Source: JBJXHG01 sp046160865
GTDB taxonomy: Bacteria; Planctomycetota; UBA1135; GCA-002686595
Direction: 5' to 3'
Length of the DNA: 64,000 nucleotides
NCBI GenBank assembly: GCA_046160865.1
Contig: JBJXHG010000144.1
Location: 10,369 to 74,368, forward strand
How positions within the stretch are numbered: the first letter of the stretch is position 1; each line of letters starts with the position of its first letter. A program made the position numbers and the translations under genes. This document shows, piece after piece, positions 42,743 through 51,070 of the stretch. The notes under the pieces were generated by a model, which was not told the origin of the DNA, did no database searches, and saw only the letters and a list, made by a program, of their open reading frames with translations.

Positions 42743-42770
42743 GCGCGCGGCGCGCGCGTTCGCAAGCCTC

Positions 42771-43574
42771 TCAACAGAACGCGTTGTTGATCACTTCGCC
42801 CATGCCACCAGCGCCGGGCACGATGTAGGAGTGCGAGTCGAGGCCGCGCTCGCGATCCCAGTGCGTGCCCGGCACGGTCGCGAGCACGTCCGGGTCCGAC
42901 AGGCCGCGGTCCAAGCGAGCGGTGTAGACGACGAGGGTCTCGAACTCCTCGAGCACGGCGCGCAAATACTCCGGTGTCGCGATCATCGGAAGCGCGACGA
43001 TCTTGCGCGGCGTGCCGTGCTGCGCGCGGTAGTGGCGCAGTGCACGCAAGGTCGTTGCCCCGGTCGCGCCCATCGGATCCGGTAGGAACAAGACGGCGTG
43101 CTCGACCGAACCGCCGATCTTGCTCCCCGACAGGTCGACACCGGTCACGCGTCCCTCTTCGTCGGAGAGCCGCGCCATCGTCAAGTGATCGAGGCGCACG
43201 CGTCGCTCGGGCAAGATCGCCGTGGCGAGCTCGAAGCACACCTGCGCGGGCACGATGCCGGCGCGGATGATGTCCACGATGACGACGTTCTCCTGCGGAT
43301 CGAACACGCGACCGTGCCAATGCCCCGCGTGCGGGTGCGCGTCGACCATGCGCGTCGGCACGCGCGCGTCGACGGAGGCGAGCTCGCGCCCGCACGCCGT
43401 CGTGAAGAGGGTCTGGTACACCGAGCGCAAGAGCGACATCAGGTCGCGATGCGGCGTGTCCGGCGCGCCGATGCGCGCGAGCGCGCTCAGCAAGTACACG
43501 TTGTCGAGGATGTGGACGCGATCGCCGTAGCGGTGCGAGCGCTCGAAGCCCGGTCCGCGGGACGACGGCTCCAT
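42771..43574 (-). CDS. upp: Uracil phosphoribosyltransferase
   Basis: A 267-residue protein of the uracil phosphoribosyltransferase family, about 55 residues longer than the E. coli enzyme because of an N-terminal extension and small insertions. The PRPP-binding loop is LFLPDPMGATGATTLRALRH, preceded by VVIVDIIRAGIVPA; the uracil-binding tail is SYIVPGAGGMGEVINNAFC. It salvages uracil to UMP in the cytoplasm. It begins four bases after the aminotransferase stop, suggesting one operon. Confidence 0.88.
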   Translation of the reverse strand: MEPSSRGPGFERSHRYGDRVHILDNVYLLSALARIGAPDTPHRDLMSLLRSVYQTLFTTACGRELASVDARVPTRMVDAHPHAGHWHGRVFDPQENVVIVDIIRAGIVPAQVCFELATAILPERRVRLDHLTMARLSDEEGRVTGVDLSGSKIGGSVEHAVLFLPDPMGATGATTLRALRHYRAQHGTPRKIVALPMIATPEYLRAVLEEFETLVVYTARLDRGLSDPDVLATVPGTHWDRERGLDSHSYIVPGAGGMGEVINNAFC

Positions 43575-43578
43575 CGCT

Positions 43579-44835
43579 TCAGCGTGCGGGTGTGGCGGCT
43601 TGCACGCCCGCTTGGAGCGCCTGCACGAGACGCGGCACGTCGCGCACCGGAGTCGAGCACAACGCGACGCGTACCGCGCCGCGGATCGGGACGACGAACA
43701 CGCCGAGGTCGCGCATCGTCTGCGCGGTGATCTCGGCGTCCGGCGTGAACACCGACACGAAGAACCCGCCTTCGTAGCGCGGATACGCGAGACCCGCGCG
43801 CGACGCCTCGCGGTTGAACGCGTCGACGCGCTCGGCGAGGAGCGCGATCAGATCGCCACGCTCGGCGTCGGCGCGCGCCTTCAGCGCGGGCTCGCTCAAG
43901 AGCTGCGTGATCGCGAGCAGCCCGAGGTGGTTGCAGTTCGACCACGTGCCGCGGCAGGAGAACCCGAGCGCGTTCACGATGCGCTCGCGCTCACCGCGAT
44001 CGGAGTGCACGGCGACCAGCGCACCCACGCGCGCGCCGTACTGCGCGAACGACTTCGACGCCGTCCACGCGAACAGGACCACCGCCGGGTCGACCATGCG
44101 CGCCGCGTGCGCGAGCCATCCGTGCGTGGTCTGCGCGCCGAAGCGCTCGTACGCCAGGTCGATCAGGAGCGCGAGCGGCGCGCGCTCCGAGTGCTTGCGG
44201 ACGATGTCCGCGACCGACGCCCACTCGCCGTCGTCGAGCGAGTACCCGGTCGGGTTGTGACACGGCGAGTTCAAGAAGACGAGCGCCCGCCCCTGCCGCG
44301 CGATCAGTCGCGCGAGGCCGTCGTCGAACGCCGCCAAGTGGAAACGGCCGTGTGCGTCGAACATCTCGAACGTCTCGACGGCGCGGCGCGTGTGGTTGGC
44401 GATCGTGTGGTACGGCCCCCAGAAGTAGCTGCTCGTGAGCAGTGCCTGACCGGGCTCGAGGAAGTTGACGACCGCGTGGTGCAGCGCGCCGGTACCGCCG
44501 GGTGTCGCCGCGGCGACGGCTTGCGCCGCGAGCGGACCTCCGCCGAACAAGTCCTGGATGACCGCGCGCAGATACTCCGGATCGCCGTGGATCGGCGCGT
44601 AGGCGGCGGCGCGCTCGAGTGAAACGCGTTGGATGGCTTCGATCACGCTCGGGATCACCGCGAGCCGGCCGTCGTCGCGCATCAGCGCGCCGAGCGTTGC
44701 ATTGAGGATCGATTCACCCGCTTGCGCGCGGCGCTTGGCCTCCGCGTTGAGGGCGAAGATCGGATCGTCGCCAGGCCGATCGGCGGCGGCCGCGATCAAC
44801 GTGGTCGCGAAGTTCGGGGTCACGATCGTGCTCAA
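43579..44835 (-). CDS. Class I/II pyridoxal-phosphate aminotransferase (aromatic/aspartate type)
   Basis: A 418-residue cytoplasmic enzyme. It contains TPGGTGALHHAVVNF, SSYFWGPYHTIANHTRR, FLNSPCHNPTGYS, LLIDLAYERFG, and the PLP-lysine motif WTASKSFAQYGARVGAL, followed by CRGTWSNCNHLGL. These are the aromatic/aspartate aminotransferase (TyrB/AspC) subgroup motifs. A TTG start at 44835 is supported by GGAG seven bases upstream; GTG at 44823 is possible. It transfers amino groups between amino acids and 2-oxo acids and is followed closely by upp. Confidence 0.87.
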   Translation of the reverse strand: MSTIVTPNFATTLIAAAADRPGDDPIFALNAEAKRRAQAGESILNATLGALMRDDGRLAVIPSVIEAIQRVSLERAAAYAPIHGDPEYLRAVIQDLFGGGPLAAQAVAAATPGGTGALHHAVVNFLEPGQALLTSSYFWGPYHTIANHTRRAVETFEMFDAHGRFHLAAFDDGLARLIARQGRALVFLNSPCHNPTGYSLDDGEWASVADIVRKHSERAPLALLIDLAYERFGAQTTHGWLAHAARMVDPAVVLFAWTASKSFAQYGARVGALVAVHSDRGERERIVNALGFSCRGTWSNCNHLGLLAITQLLSEPALKARADAERGDLIALLAERVDAFNREASRAGLAYPRYEGGFFVSVFTPDAEITAQTMRDLGVFVVPIRGAVRVALCSTPVRDVPRLVQALQAGVQAATPAR

Positions 44836-45180
44836 CGGGATACTCCGGCGATTTCTGGCCTCGAAGCAGTCCGACAAAGATACCAAAAGGCCGCGCACGT
44901 CGATTCGGGACCGGCGCGTGCCGGGTCGGCCGCAGCGCACGTCGCGTCGCGTGCGACGAAGCTCGGAAGTGTCGTTTGGAAGTCCGCGGGGCGAGCACCG
45001 GATGGGTCGCGGAGGAGCTCGACGTCGCGACACCGGCAGTTCCACCGTCGCAGTCGCGACGCGGTGCGAGATGCGGGATAACATGCGGGCTTCGTCGGAG
45101 GGCGTCGAAGCGCGTACAGGCCGTGCGCTCGAGCGCCGTGCAGCTCCGCACCCCGAACCACCCGTTCACTTGGATCGCAG
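44836..45180. other. Intergenic region between divergent genes
   Basis: 345 bp between the aminotransferase (minus strand) and thioredoxin lipoprotein (plus strand) genes. I find no coding region. Bases 45055-45080 (CGCGACGCGGTGCGAGATGC, then GGGATA) look like one terminus of repeat B. Promoters for both genes probably lie here but no clear -35/-10 pair stands out. Confidence 0.5.
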
Positions 45181-46554
45181 ATGAAGTCGTCTCTCGTCGC
45201 TCTCTTCTCGTCGCTCTGCTTGCTCGGATGTGACGGCCGCCCGGAACCCGTCGCGCCGCCCGTCGCAACGAGCGCGCGGCCCGCAGCTCCCGCGGCAATC
45301 GCTCCGGCGATCGCTCCGGCCGTCGATCTCGCACCGGCGCCGGCGCACGTGGCAACCGCCGCGTCCGCCGCCCTCGCGCACGGGAGGCTGAATTGGTTCG
45401 AGGGCAGCTTCGACGCGCTCCTCGCAGAGGCCGCGCGCACGAAGAAGATCATCTTCGTCGACTTCTGGACGAGCTGGTGCGGCTGGTGCAAGCGACTCGA
45501 CAAGGACACGTTCTCGGACGACGGCGTCGTCGCGGAGATGAACGACATCTTGTGCTACTCCGTCGACGCGGAGAGCGAAGCGGGCGTGCCGATCGCGGAG
45601 AAATACGGCGCGAAGTCGTTCCCCACGCTCGTGTTCCTCGAGCCCGACGGCGCGGAGCGCGATCGCATCGGCGGCTATCTGCCGCCGGATCAATTCATCG
45701 CGGAGACGCAGCGCGTGCGACGCAACGAAGGCACGCTCCCGAGCTTGAGCGCGAGCGTCGCGAAGAACCCCAAAGACTTGTTCGCGCGCCTGGACTACGC
45801 GCGCAAGCTCGCGGCGAAGAAGGACGCGGCGGGTGTCCAGGCACAGCTCACCGAAGCGCTGACGATGATCGAGCGCGGCGAAGGCTTCGACACGCAGAGC
45901 ATCGACGACAACTCGAAGCTCGCGCAGAGACTCGGCGAGCTCGGACATCAGCAAGGCGTGCAAGACCGGTTGAAGGCGATCGAGCTGCTCGATCCGGACG
46001 GCAAGTCGCTGGTACGCCGCCGCATCCGCATCGAAGAGATCGCCAACGAGATGATGCAGAAGTCGGCGCAGACGCAGTCGTACGACACGCAGCCGCTGCG
46101 AGACTTCATGGCGAGCGAGCAGTACCCGGAGCTCGCCTTCCTCGGTTGGGGTACGGTGTTCGACTTCGAGCGCCGCGGCGCGGACGAAGCGCGCAAGCGC
46201 GAGGACGCGGCCGAGGAAACGGCGCGCAAAGCCGCCTCGCGCACCGCGCTCGCGCAAGCGTGGCGGAACCGTCCGCCGGACAACGACGGCCGCTGGGGCA
46301 TCTTCTTCGCGTCCGTCTACTACGAGGACTCGGACGACACGACCGCCGAGGAGAAGGCGCTCGCGATCGAGATGGCCGAGAAGGCCCTCGCCGCGATGCC
46401 GAACAGCGCCGATCACTTCGACATGCTGGCGTGCTCGTACTTCGCAGCCGATCGACGCGCCGACGCACTCGCGACGCTCGATCGAGGCTTGGCCGTCGAC
46501 GCCGCGAACGCGAACCTCACGAAGCGTCGCGAGCAGTTCGCGAAAGAGAACTGA
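45181..46554 (+). CDS. Thioredoxin-domain lipoprotein with TPR-like C-terminus
   Basis: A 457-residue lipoprotein: the signal MKSSLVALFSSLCLLGC ends in lipobox LLGC with Cys17. An Ala/Pro-rich linker (about 20-65) leads to a thioredoxin domain with IIFVDFWTSWCGWCKRLD near residue 90 and GAKSFPTLVFLEPDG, including the CxxC pair and cis-Pro. The rest is helical with TPR-like features (LFARLDYARKLAAKKD; DMLACSYFAADRRADALATL). It is likely a periplasmic thiol-disulfide protein resembling DsbD-gamma or thiol:disulfide interchange proteins. Partners are unknown. Confidence 0.87.
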   Translation: MKSSLVALFSSLCLLGCDGRPEPVAPPVATSARPAAPAAIAPAIAPAVDLAPAPAHVATAASAALAHGRLNWFEGSFDALLAEAARTKKIIFVDFWTSWCGWCKRLDKDTFSDDGVVAEMNDILCYSVDAESEAGVPIAEKYGAKSFPTLVFLEPDGAERDRIGGYLPPDQFIAETQRVRRNEGTLPSLSASVAKNPKDLFARLDYARKLAAKKDAAGVQAQLTEALTMIERGEGFDTQSIDDNSKLAQRLGELGHQQGVQDRLKAIELLDPDGKSLVRRRIRIEEIANEMMQKSAQTQSYDTQPLRDFMASEQYPELAFLGWGTVFDFERRGADEARKREDAAEETARKAASRTALAQAWRNRPPDNDGRWGIFFASVYYEDSDDTTAEEKALAIEMAEKALAAMPNSADHFDMLACSYFAADRRADALATLDRGLAVDAANANLTKRREQFAKEN

Positions 46555-46586
46555 CGGCGCGGCCGCCCGAAGCCCGGCGAGGCTTC

Positions 46587-46809
46587 AGAGCCAGTTTCAG
46601 AATGAAGCGTGCCGTCGAAGGCCGCGACGAGCCGCGGCGAGCAAGGGGTAAGCCCCGGTGCGCGCAGCGCATCGAAGCGCGCAAGCGGCGCGCTTCGAAG
46701 GGGATCCCTGACGATGCGTATTCGCCGAGGAATACTCAGAGGAGGCGCAACGCCGCGAGCCCGAATCGGCGCGGCCTTCGAAGGCACGCTCCATTTTGAA
46801 ACAGGCTCT
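46587..46809. repeat. Repeat family C, long MITE-like copy
   Basis: 223 bp with terminal inverted repeats of about 40 bp: left end AGAGCCAGTTTCAGAATG, right end (reverse complement) AGAGCCTGTTTCAAAATG, each followed by AGCGTGCC(G/T)TCGAAGGCC. The interior shares GATGCGTATT... and CAGAGGAGGCGCAACGCCGC with the copy at 32402-32564, and has extra sequence (GCGCGCAGCGCATCGAAGCG). No transposase or ORF is inside. The structure is that of a non-autonomous miniature inverted-repeat element. Confidence 0.8.
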
Positions 46810-46821
46810 TAGGACGTGCTC

Positions 46822-47730
46822 TCAGACGAACGGACCGCCGGCGCTCTCGGAATCGTCACCGCGCGCCGGCGTGCGCAGCGCGTGCGGTGCGTGCGGTGTG
46901 ATCTCGCCGCTCCAATCGGGATACAGCGCTTCGGTTCGACCGGGCTGCGGTCCGTCCGCGAGCGAGACCTTGCCATCGCCGTTGCGCGGCGCGCCGAAGG
47001 TCGTTGATTCGCGGCGCGCCAGCCCCTCCGGCGCGCACGAGGACTCGCTGCGCGCCCGCTCCGCGAGCGCTCGCAGGCGCGCGATGCGCGTGTAGCCGAG
47101 CCCGCTCGCGCGCGCCATCTCGAGCGCGTCGCAACCGGCGAGCGCTGCAAGCGTGCTCACACCGCTCGCGCGCAGCGCGTGCAGGATGTCGTCGGAGAGT
47201 CCGTCCACCGCACTCGGGAAAAGGTCGTCACCGGAGCTTCTCGCGCACGCGGCGATCGCAGGGACCTGTTCAGGAACGACGACGGTCGCGACGGCATGGT
47301 TCGACGGAATCGCCGCGGGCGTCGGCTCGTGCGCGTCGCGCTCGCGCCACACGCGCAGCACGCGATCGAGGATTTCGCGCTCGCCGATCGCGAGATCGGA
47401 TTCTTGCGCGCCGAAGGACGCGAGCGACGCGGGCGACGTCCGTGCTGGTGCTGCCGCGTGCACTTCCGCGGTGAAGTGTTGCGCAGCGGGTGCCGTCGTC
47501 GCAGACAGCTCCTCGTGCTCCAGCCAGCCGACGGCGCAGCGCTCTTGAAGCGCGCGCGCTTCGCGGCAGAAGCGGCGAGCGGCAGCCGGGCTTCCGGCGA
47601 GGATCTCGGCCAGCTGCTCGAGCGGCAGCTTCTCGACGCTTTGGATGGTGGAGCAGCCGACTTGTCGCAGACGACGCAAAGTCGTCGGACCGTCCGCGTG
47701 CAAAGTGCACAGCAAAGCCAGTGCGTCCAT
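46822..47730 (-). CDS. Helix-hairpin-helix protein next to the FlhG/MinD-like gene
   Basis: A 302-residue soluble protein. The N-terminus (LHADGPTTLRRLRQVGCSTI and QSVEKLPLEQLAEILAGSP) and a second block (LSDDILHALRASGVSTLAAL and AGCDALEMARASGLGYTRIA) look like tandem helix-hairpin-helix/SAM-like DNA- or protein-binding units of the DUF4332 kind. A low-complexity Ala/Glu/Thr linker separates them and the C-terminus is polar. It follows the MinD/FlhG-like gene on the same strand with 125 bp between. Function unknown; possibly a partner of that ATPase. Confidence 0.6.
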   Translation of the reverse strand: MDALALLCTLHADGPTTLRRLRQVGCSTIQSVEKLPLEQLAEILAGSPAAARRFCREARALQERCAVGWLEHEELSATTAPAAQHFTAEVHAAAPARTSPASLASFGAQESDLAIGEREILDRVLRVWRERDAHEPTPAAIPSNHAVATVVVPEQVPAIAACARSSGDDLFPSAVDGLSDDILHALRASGVSTLAALAGCDALEMARASGLGYTRIARLRALAERARSESSCAPEGLARRESTTFGAPRNGDGKVSLADGPQPGRTEALYPDWSGEITPHAPHALRTPARGDDSESAGGPFV

Positions 47731-47855
47731 GATGGCGATCCCCGTGATCCGGAGCTCAATTCGCGCGGGAAGCCTGCGCGCTCCGGGACGTGGCTGGTGT
47801 ACGCGATCGAGCCCGCGGAAACAATCCGGCAGCGCGCGCCCGTACCGGCGCAGAA

Positions 47856-48737
47856 TCAGCGCAGCGCGCGGCGAGCCCGCTCGTAGAAGGCGCTCGTCGT
47901 GCGCGCGTGATCGATCGGACTCCATTCCGAGACGCGCGCGAAGGCCCGGGCCGCCCGGCTCTCGGGCTCGAGCAGCGCGACCGGCAGTCGCGCTTGGACG
48001 CTTTGGCCGACGGCTTCGTCGGCCGGCACCCAATGGATCCACTCCGGCGCGTGGCCGAGAAAGCGCAGGCTGGCGCCCTTGAATCGCTCCCACGCACCGA
48101 CGGCCATGGCTTCGTTCGGGCTGCGATTGATCACCATTCCGACGCGGATCTGCGCGTTCACCATGTGCGAGCGCTTGTAGAGCGCGTAGGCGTCCGACAA
48201 CGCAGTGACCTCGTGACTCGCGACGAGGATGAGCGTGCTCGTCGCGGCGAGGTGCGCGACGGTGCCGTACGACAAGCCCGCGCCGTGATCGATGATCAAG
48301 AGGTCGAACTCGCGCTCGAGCGGCTCGAGCGCACGAAACAAGCGTTCGAGCTCGCGCCGCGTCGGATTGGCGAGCGAATGACGCCCGACTCCGCCTGACA
48401 GCAGCGCGATGCCCTCCGGCCCTTGCACGATCGCCTCGTGGGCGTCGACGGTCCCGTCGAGGATGTGGCCGAGGTCGTGCTGCGGCGCCAGGCCGAGCAA
48501 GAGATGCGCGTTCGCGAGCCCGGCGTCGAAATCGACGAGCAGCACTCGCTCCCCGCGCCGTGCGCGCAGGACCGCGAGGTTGCTCGCGAGGATGCTCTTG
48601 CCCGTGCCCCCCTTGCCGCTCGCCACGCACACCACGCGCGCTCCGCGGGGCGCCTGCTCGTCGATGCGGTCGGCGGCGTGCATCAGACGCGACAGCGAGC
48701 GCAGCCGGGAGAAATCGAAGCGCGAGGTGTTGAGCAT
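47856..48737 (-). CDS. FlhG/MinD-like P-loop ATPase
   Basis: A 293-residue ParA/MinD family protein with a deviant Walker A motif (VVCVASGKGGTGKSILASNL), DFDAGLANAHLLLGL as switch I, and FDLLIIDHGAGLS as Walker B. Its short N-terminal segment (MLNTSRFDFSRLRSLSRLM) resembles the region before the P-loop in FlhG, which sets flagellar number and place. The terminal amphipathic membrane-targeting helix of MinD is not obvious. No FlhF or other flagellar gene lies in the window, so the flagellar role is by similarity only. Confidence 0.8.
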   Translation of the reverse strand: MLNTSRFDFSRLRSLSRLMHAADRIDEQAPRGARVVCVASGKGGTGKSILASNLAVLRARRGERVLLVDFDAGLANAHLLLGLAPQHDLGHILDGTVDAHEAIVQGPEGIALLSGGVGRHSLANPTRRELERLFRALEPLEREFDLLIIDHGAGLSYGTVAHLAATSTLILVASHEVTALSDAYALYKRSHMVNAQIRVGMVINRSPNEAMAVGAWERFKGASLRFLGHAPEWIHWVPADEAVGQSVQARLPVALLEPESRAARAFARVSEWSPIDHARTTSAFYERARRALR

Positions 48738-48927
48738 GGCGTGGATTCGAAGCGAAGTAATCTCCTCCAGCCGGTCGAATCCGTCAACGGGGCAAACTGC
48801 GCAACGCGCGCGAAATCAGCGTTGGATCCGCGTGTTTTCTCGCGCTGCGCGCGCCGCGCGGATGAACGACGAGCGGATGATCCGCACGCCGACCCATCGC
48901 TGGAAGAGCTCGCCGCAAGCGGCGAGC

Positions 48928-50421
48928 TCAGTGCATCTTCACCTCTTCGCCGATGCGATGCAGCTTCATCACGTTCGTCGAGCTCGCGATGCCGGCCGGC
49001 ACGCCGGCCACGAAGACGATCGGATCGCCGTACTGCGCCATGCCACGCAAGACGAGCATCTCGGAAGCCATGTACAGCATGTCCTCCAAGCTCTTCTCGC
49101 GGCGGAACAGCATCGGCCGCACGTGCGCGAGCACCGTCATGTGGTTCACGGTGCGCTGGTGCGGCGACAGCGCGTAGACCTCCGCGCTCGGACGATAGCG
49201 CGAAATGAGACGCACGGTGTTGCCCGTCTCCGTGAAGCACACGATCTTCTGGATGTTCAGCGCCTCGGCCGCCTGCACGGCTGCCAGCGCGGTCGCGTTC
49301 GAGAAATTGGCCTCCGCCGCGCGGAACGCGAGGTGCGGGCGATCGTGGTAGCGCTGGCTGCGCTCGACGGCGCGCGCGATGCGGCCCATCATCGCCACGG
49401 CTTCGACGGGATGCGCGCCGATCGCGGTCTCCGCGGAGAGCATGATCGCATCGGTTCCGTCGAGCACGGCGTTGGCGACGTCGGTCACCTCCGCACGCGT
49501 CGGCCGACTCGACTCGATCATCGACTCGAGCATCTCCGTTGCCGTGATCGTGAACTTGCCGGCGCGCTGCGCCGCTTGGATGAGCGATTTTTGGATCAGG
49601 GGCAGCTGCTCGAGCTCGGCCTCCACGCCCAGGTCCCCGCGCGCGACCATCACGCCGTCCGTTTCGGTCAAGAGCGCGTCGAGGTTCTCGAGCGCGGCCA
49701 TGCGCTCGATCTTCGCGACCATCAACGCTTGGGGCGCGAGCGCGCGCACGGCGCGCAGCTCCTCGGGCTTCGAGACGAAGCTCACGCCGATCATGTCGAC
49801 GCCGGCTTCGTTGGCGAGGCGGATGTGCGCGCGATCCTGCTCCGTTGGGAGCTCGTAGTGAATCGCGGAATCCGGGAAGTGCACGCCCTTCCGATCCGCG
49901 ATCACGCCGGCGCGCGTAACGGAGGCGACCAGCGCGTCGGCGTCGACCGTGCGCACGACGAGCTCGACTTGGCCGTCCGCGAGAATCACGCGATGCCCCG
50001 CGCGAACCGCGTCGAGGAAGCCACTGAAGTCGAGCCAGGCCTCGCCCGCAGGCGAGATCCCGTGCCCCTCGCGCAGGCGCAGCGTGTCGCCCGCGTGCAG
50101 CGCACGCGCGCCGTTCTCGAAGCGCGCGAGACGCATCTTCGGTCCTTGGATGTCGGTCAGGATTCCGACCGCCGCCATGCGCCGGTCCGCCTCGTGGCGG
50201 ATCTTCGCGACGCGGCGCTGAAAGTCCTCGGGCGTGCCGTGGCTGAAGTTGATGCGAGCGACCGAGAGCCCAGCGTCGATGAGCTCGCCGATCCGGTCTT
50301 CCGAGGCGGGACCGATCGTCCCGATGACCTTCGTGTGCGCCCGGTCCGGCGCGACGCGCGCCGCGCCGATCCGCTCGCTCTCGCGGGAGCGCTCGATCTC
50401 CAGCGTCGGTTCGTTCGGCAT
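48928..50421 (-). CDS. pyk: Pyruvate kinase
   Basis: A 497-residue cytoplasmic enzyme catalysing phosphoenolpyruvate + ADP to pyruvate + ATP. Motifs in order: TKVIGTIGPASED, ARINFSHGTPEDFQ, ILTDIQGPKMRL, the B domain (GHRVILADGQVELVV), MVAKIERMAALENLD, the signature GVMVARGDLGVEAE, TATEMLESMIESSRPTRAE, DVANAVLDGTDAIMLSAETA and a C-terminal regulatory domain (IVCFTETGNTVRLISRYRPS). The ATG at 50421 is preferred to a GTG at 50427. Repeat A lies just upstream. Confidence 0.96.
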   Translation of the reverse strand: MPNEPTLEIERSRESERIGAARVAPDRAHTKVIGTIGPASEDRIGELIDAGLSVARINFSHGTPEDFQRRVAKIRHEADRRMAAVGILTDIQGPKMRLARFENGARALHAGDTLRLREGHGISPAGEAWLDFSGFLDAVRAGHRVILADGQVELVVRTVDADALVASVTRAGVIADRKGVHFPDSAIHYELPTEQDRAHIRLANEAGVDMIGVSFVSKPEELRAVRALAPQALMVAKIERMAALENLDALLTETDGVMVARGDLGVEAELEQLPLIQKSLIQAAQRAGKFTITATEMLESMIESSRPTRAEVTDVANAVLDGTDAIMLSAETAIGAHPVEAVAMMGRIARAVERSQRYHDRPHLAFRAAEANFSNATALAAVQAAEALNIQKIVCFTETGNTVRLISRYRPSAEVYALSPHQRTVNHMTVLAHVRPMLFRREKSLEDMLYMASEMLVLRGMAQYGDPIVFVAGVPAGIASSTNVMKLHRIGEEVKMH

Positions 50422-50450
50422 TCGCACGATCAGCGCGCTGTCATGCCAAG

Positions 50451-50609
50451 CAGTCCGTGGTGAAAGTGCTTCGAGCCAGAAATTGGCCCGTTCGCGTCAG
50501 CACAAGGAGCGAGACCGCGGGCGAATCGTCGAGATTCGCCGAGGATCAAGCGACGCCGGGCTGGCGCGAACGGGCCAGGTTCGGGCTGAATGACTTTCAC
50601 CACGGGCTG
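50451..50609. repeat. Repeat family A, copy 2
   Basis: 159 bp, the same length as the other two copies. The core (AAGGAGCGAGACCGCGGGCG and GAGGATCAAGCGACGCCGGG) is nearly identical to copy 1. The arms differ together in places: GGCCCGTTCGCG on the left, CGCGAACGGGCC on the right, versus CGCCCG/CGGGCG in copy 1. It lies 30 bp upstream of the pyk start. The 120 bp to the next repeat hold nothing recognisable. Confidence 0.9.
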
Positions 50610-50731
50610 CTAGCGCACGCCCTCGGCACGATCGATAGCAGATGCCCTCGGGATTTGCGAGAGCGGTCGGCTGGGTCACGCTTCCACGCTCGCGCACTCG
50701 CGACGGGCGGCAGGCTCGCCCGCAATTGACC

Positions 50732-50910
50732 TAGCCCGCATTTCTCACCACGTCCTGCTGCGGTCGCGCCAACTCGCTTCGGTCGGCGTTGTTGGATCGG
50801 AATCGATCCTCGCCGACCTAACAGGTCGGCTCCGGTCGATTCCGATGCAACGCCTTGCCCAAAGCGAGCTGTCGCGCTCTCGCGACGGACGTGGTGAGAA
50901 ATGCGGGCTA
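50732..50910. repeat. Repeat family B, full 179-bp palindrome
   Basis: The ends TAGCCCGCATTTCTCACCAC and GTGGTGAGAAATGCGGGCTA are perfect inverted repeats. The element is an imperfect palindrome along its whole length, with the centre CCGACCTAACAGGTCGG and symmetric GGATCGGAATCGAT/GTCGATTCCGAT blocks on both sides. It ends one base before copy 3 of repeat A. Partial copies occur at 9638-9726, 40346-40412 and 45055-45080. Confidence 0.88.
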
Positions 50911-50911
50911 A

Positions 50912-51070
50912 CAGCGCGTGGTGAAAGTCATTCAGCCCGAAAGCGGCCCGTTCGCGCCAGCCCGGCGTCGCTCGATCCTCGGCGAATCTCGACGATTCGA
51001 CGGCGGTCTCGCTCCTTGTTCTGACACGCACGGGCCACTTTCGGGCTCGACGCACTTTCACCACGGACTG
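50912..51070. repeat. Repeat family A, copy 3 (inverted)
   Basis: 159 bp in opposite orientation to copies 1 and 2, running from CAGCGCGTGGTGAAAGTCAT to ACTTTCACCACGGACTG. On the minus strand it begins directly after the TAG stop (51071-51073) of the esterase gene, exactly as copy 1 follows the TAG of the flavin reductase gene. It is more diverged than the other two. Confidence 0.88.

Noticed and set aside
50422..51070. Insertion sequence remnants
   Set aside because: The block is made of palindromic repeats without any transposase-like reading frame or recognisable IS ends.
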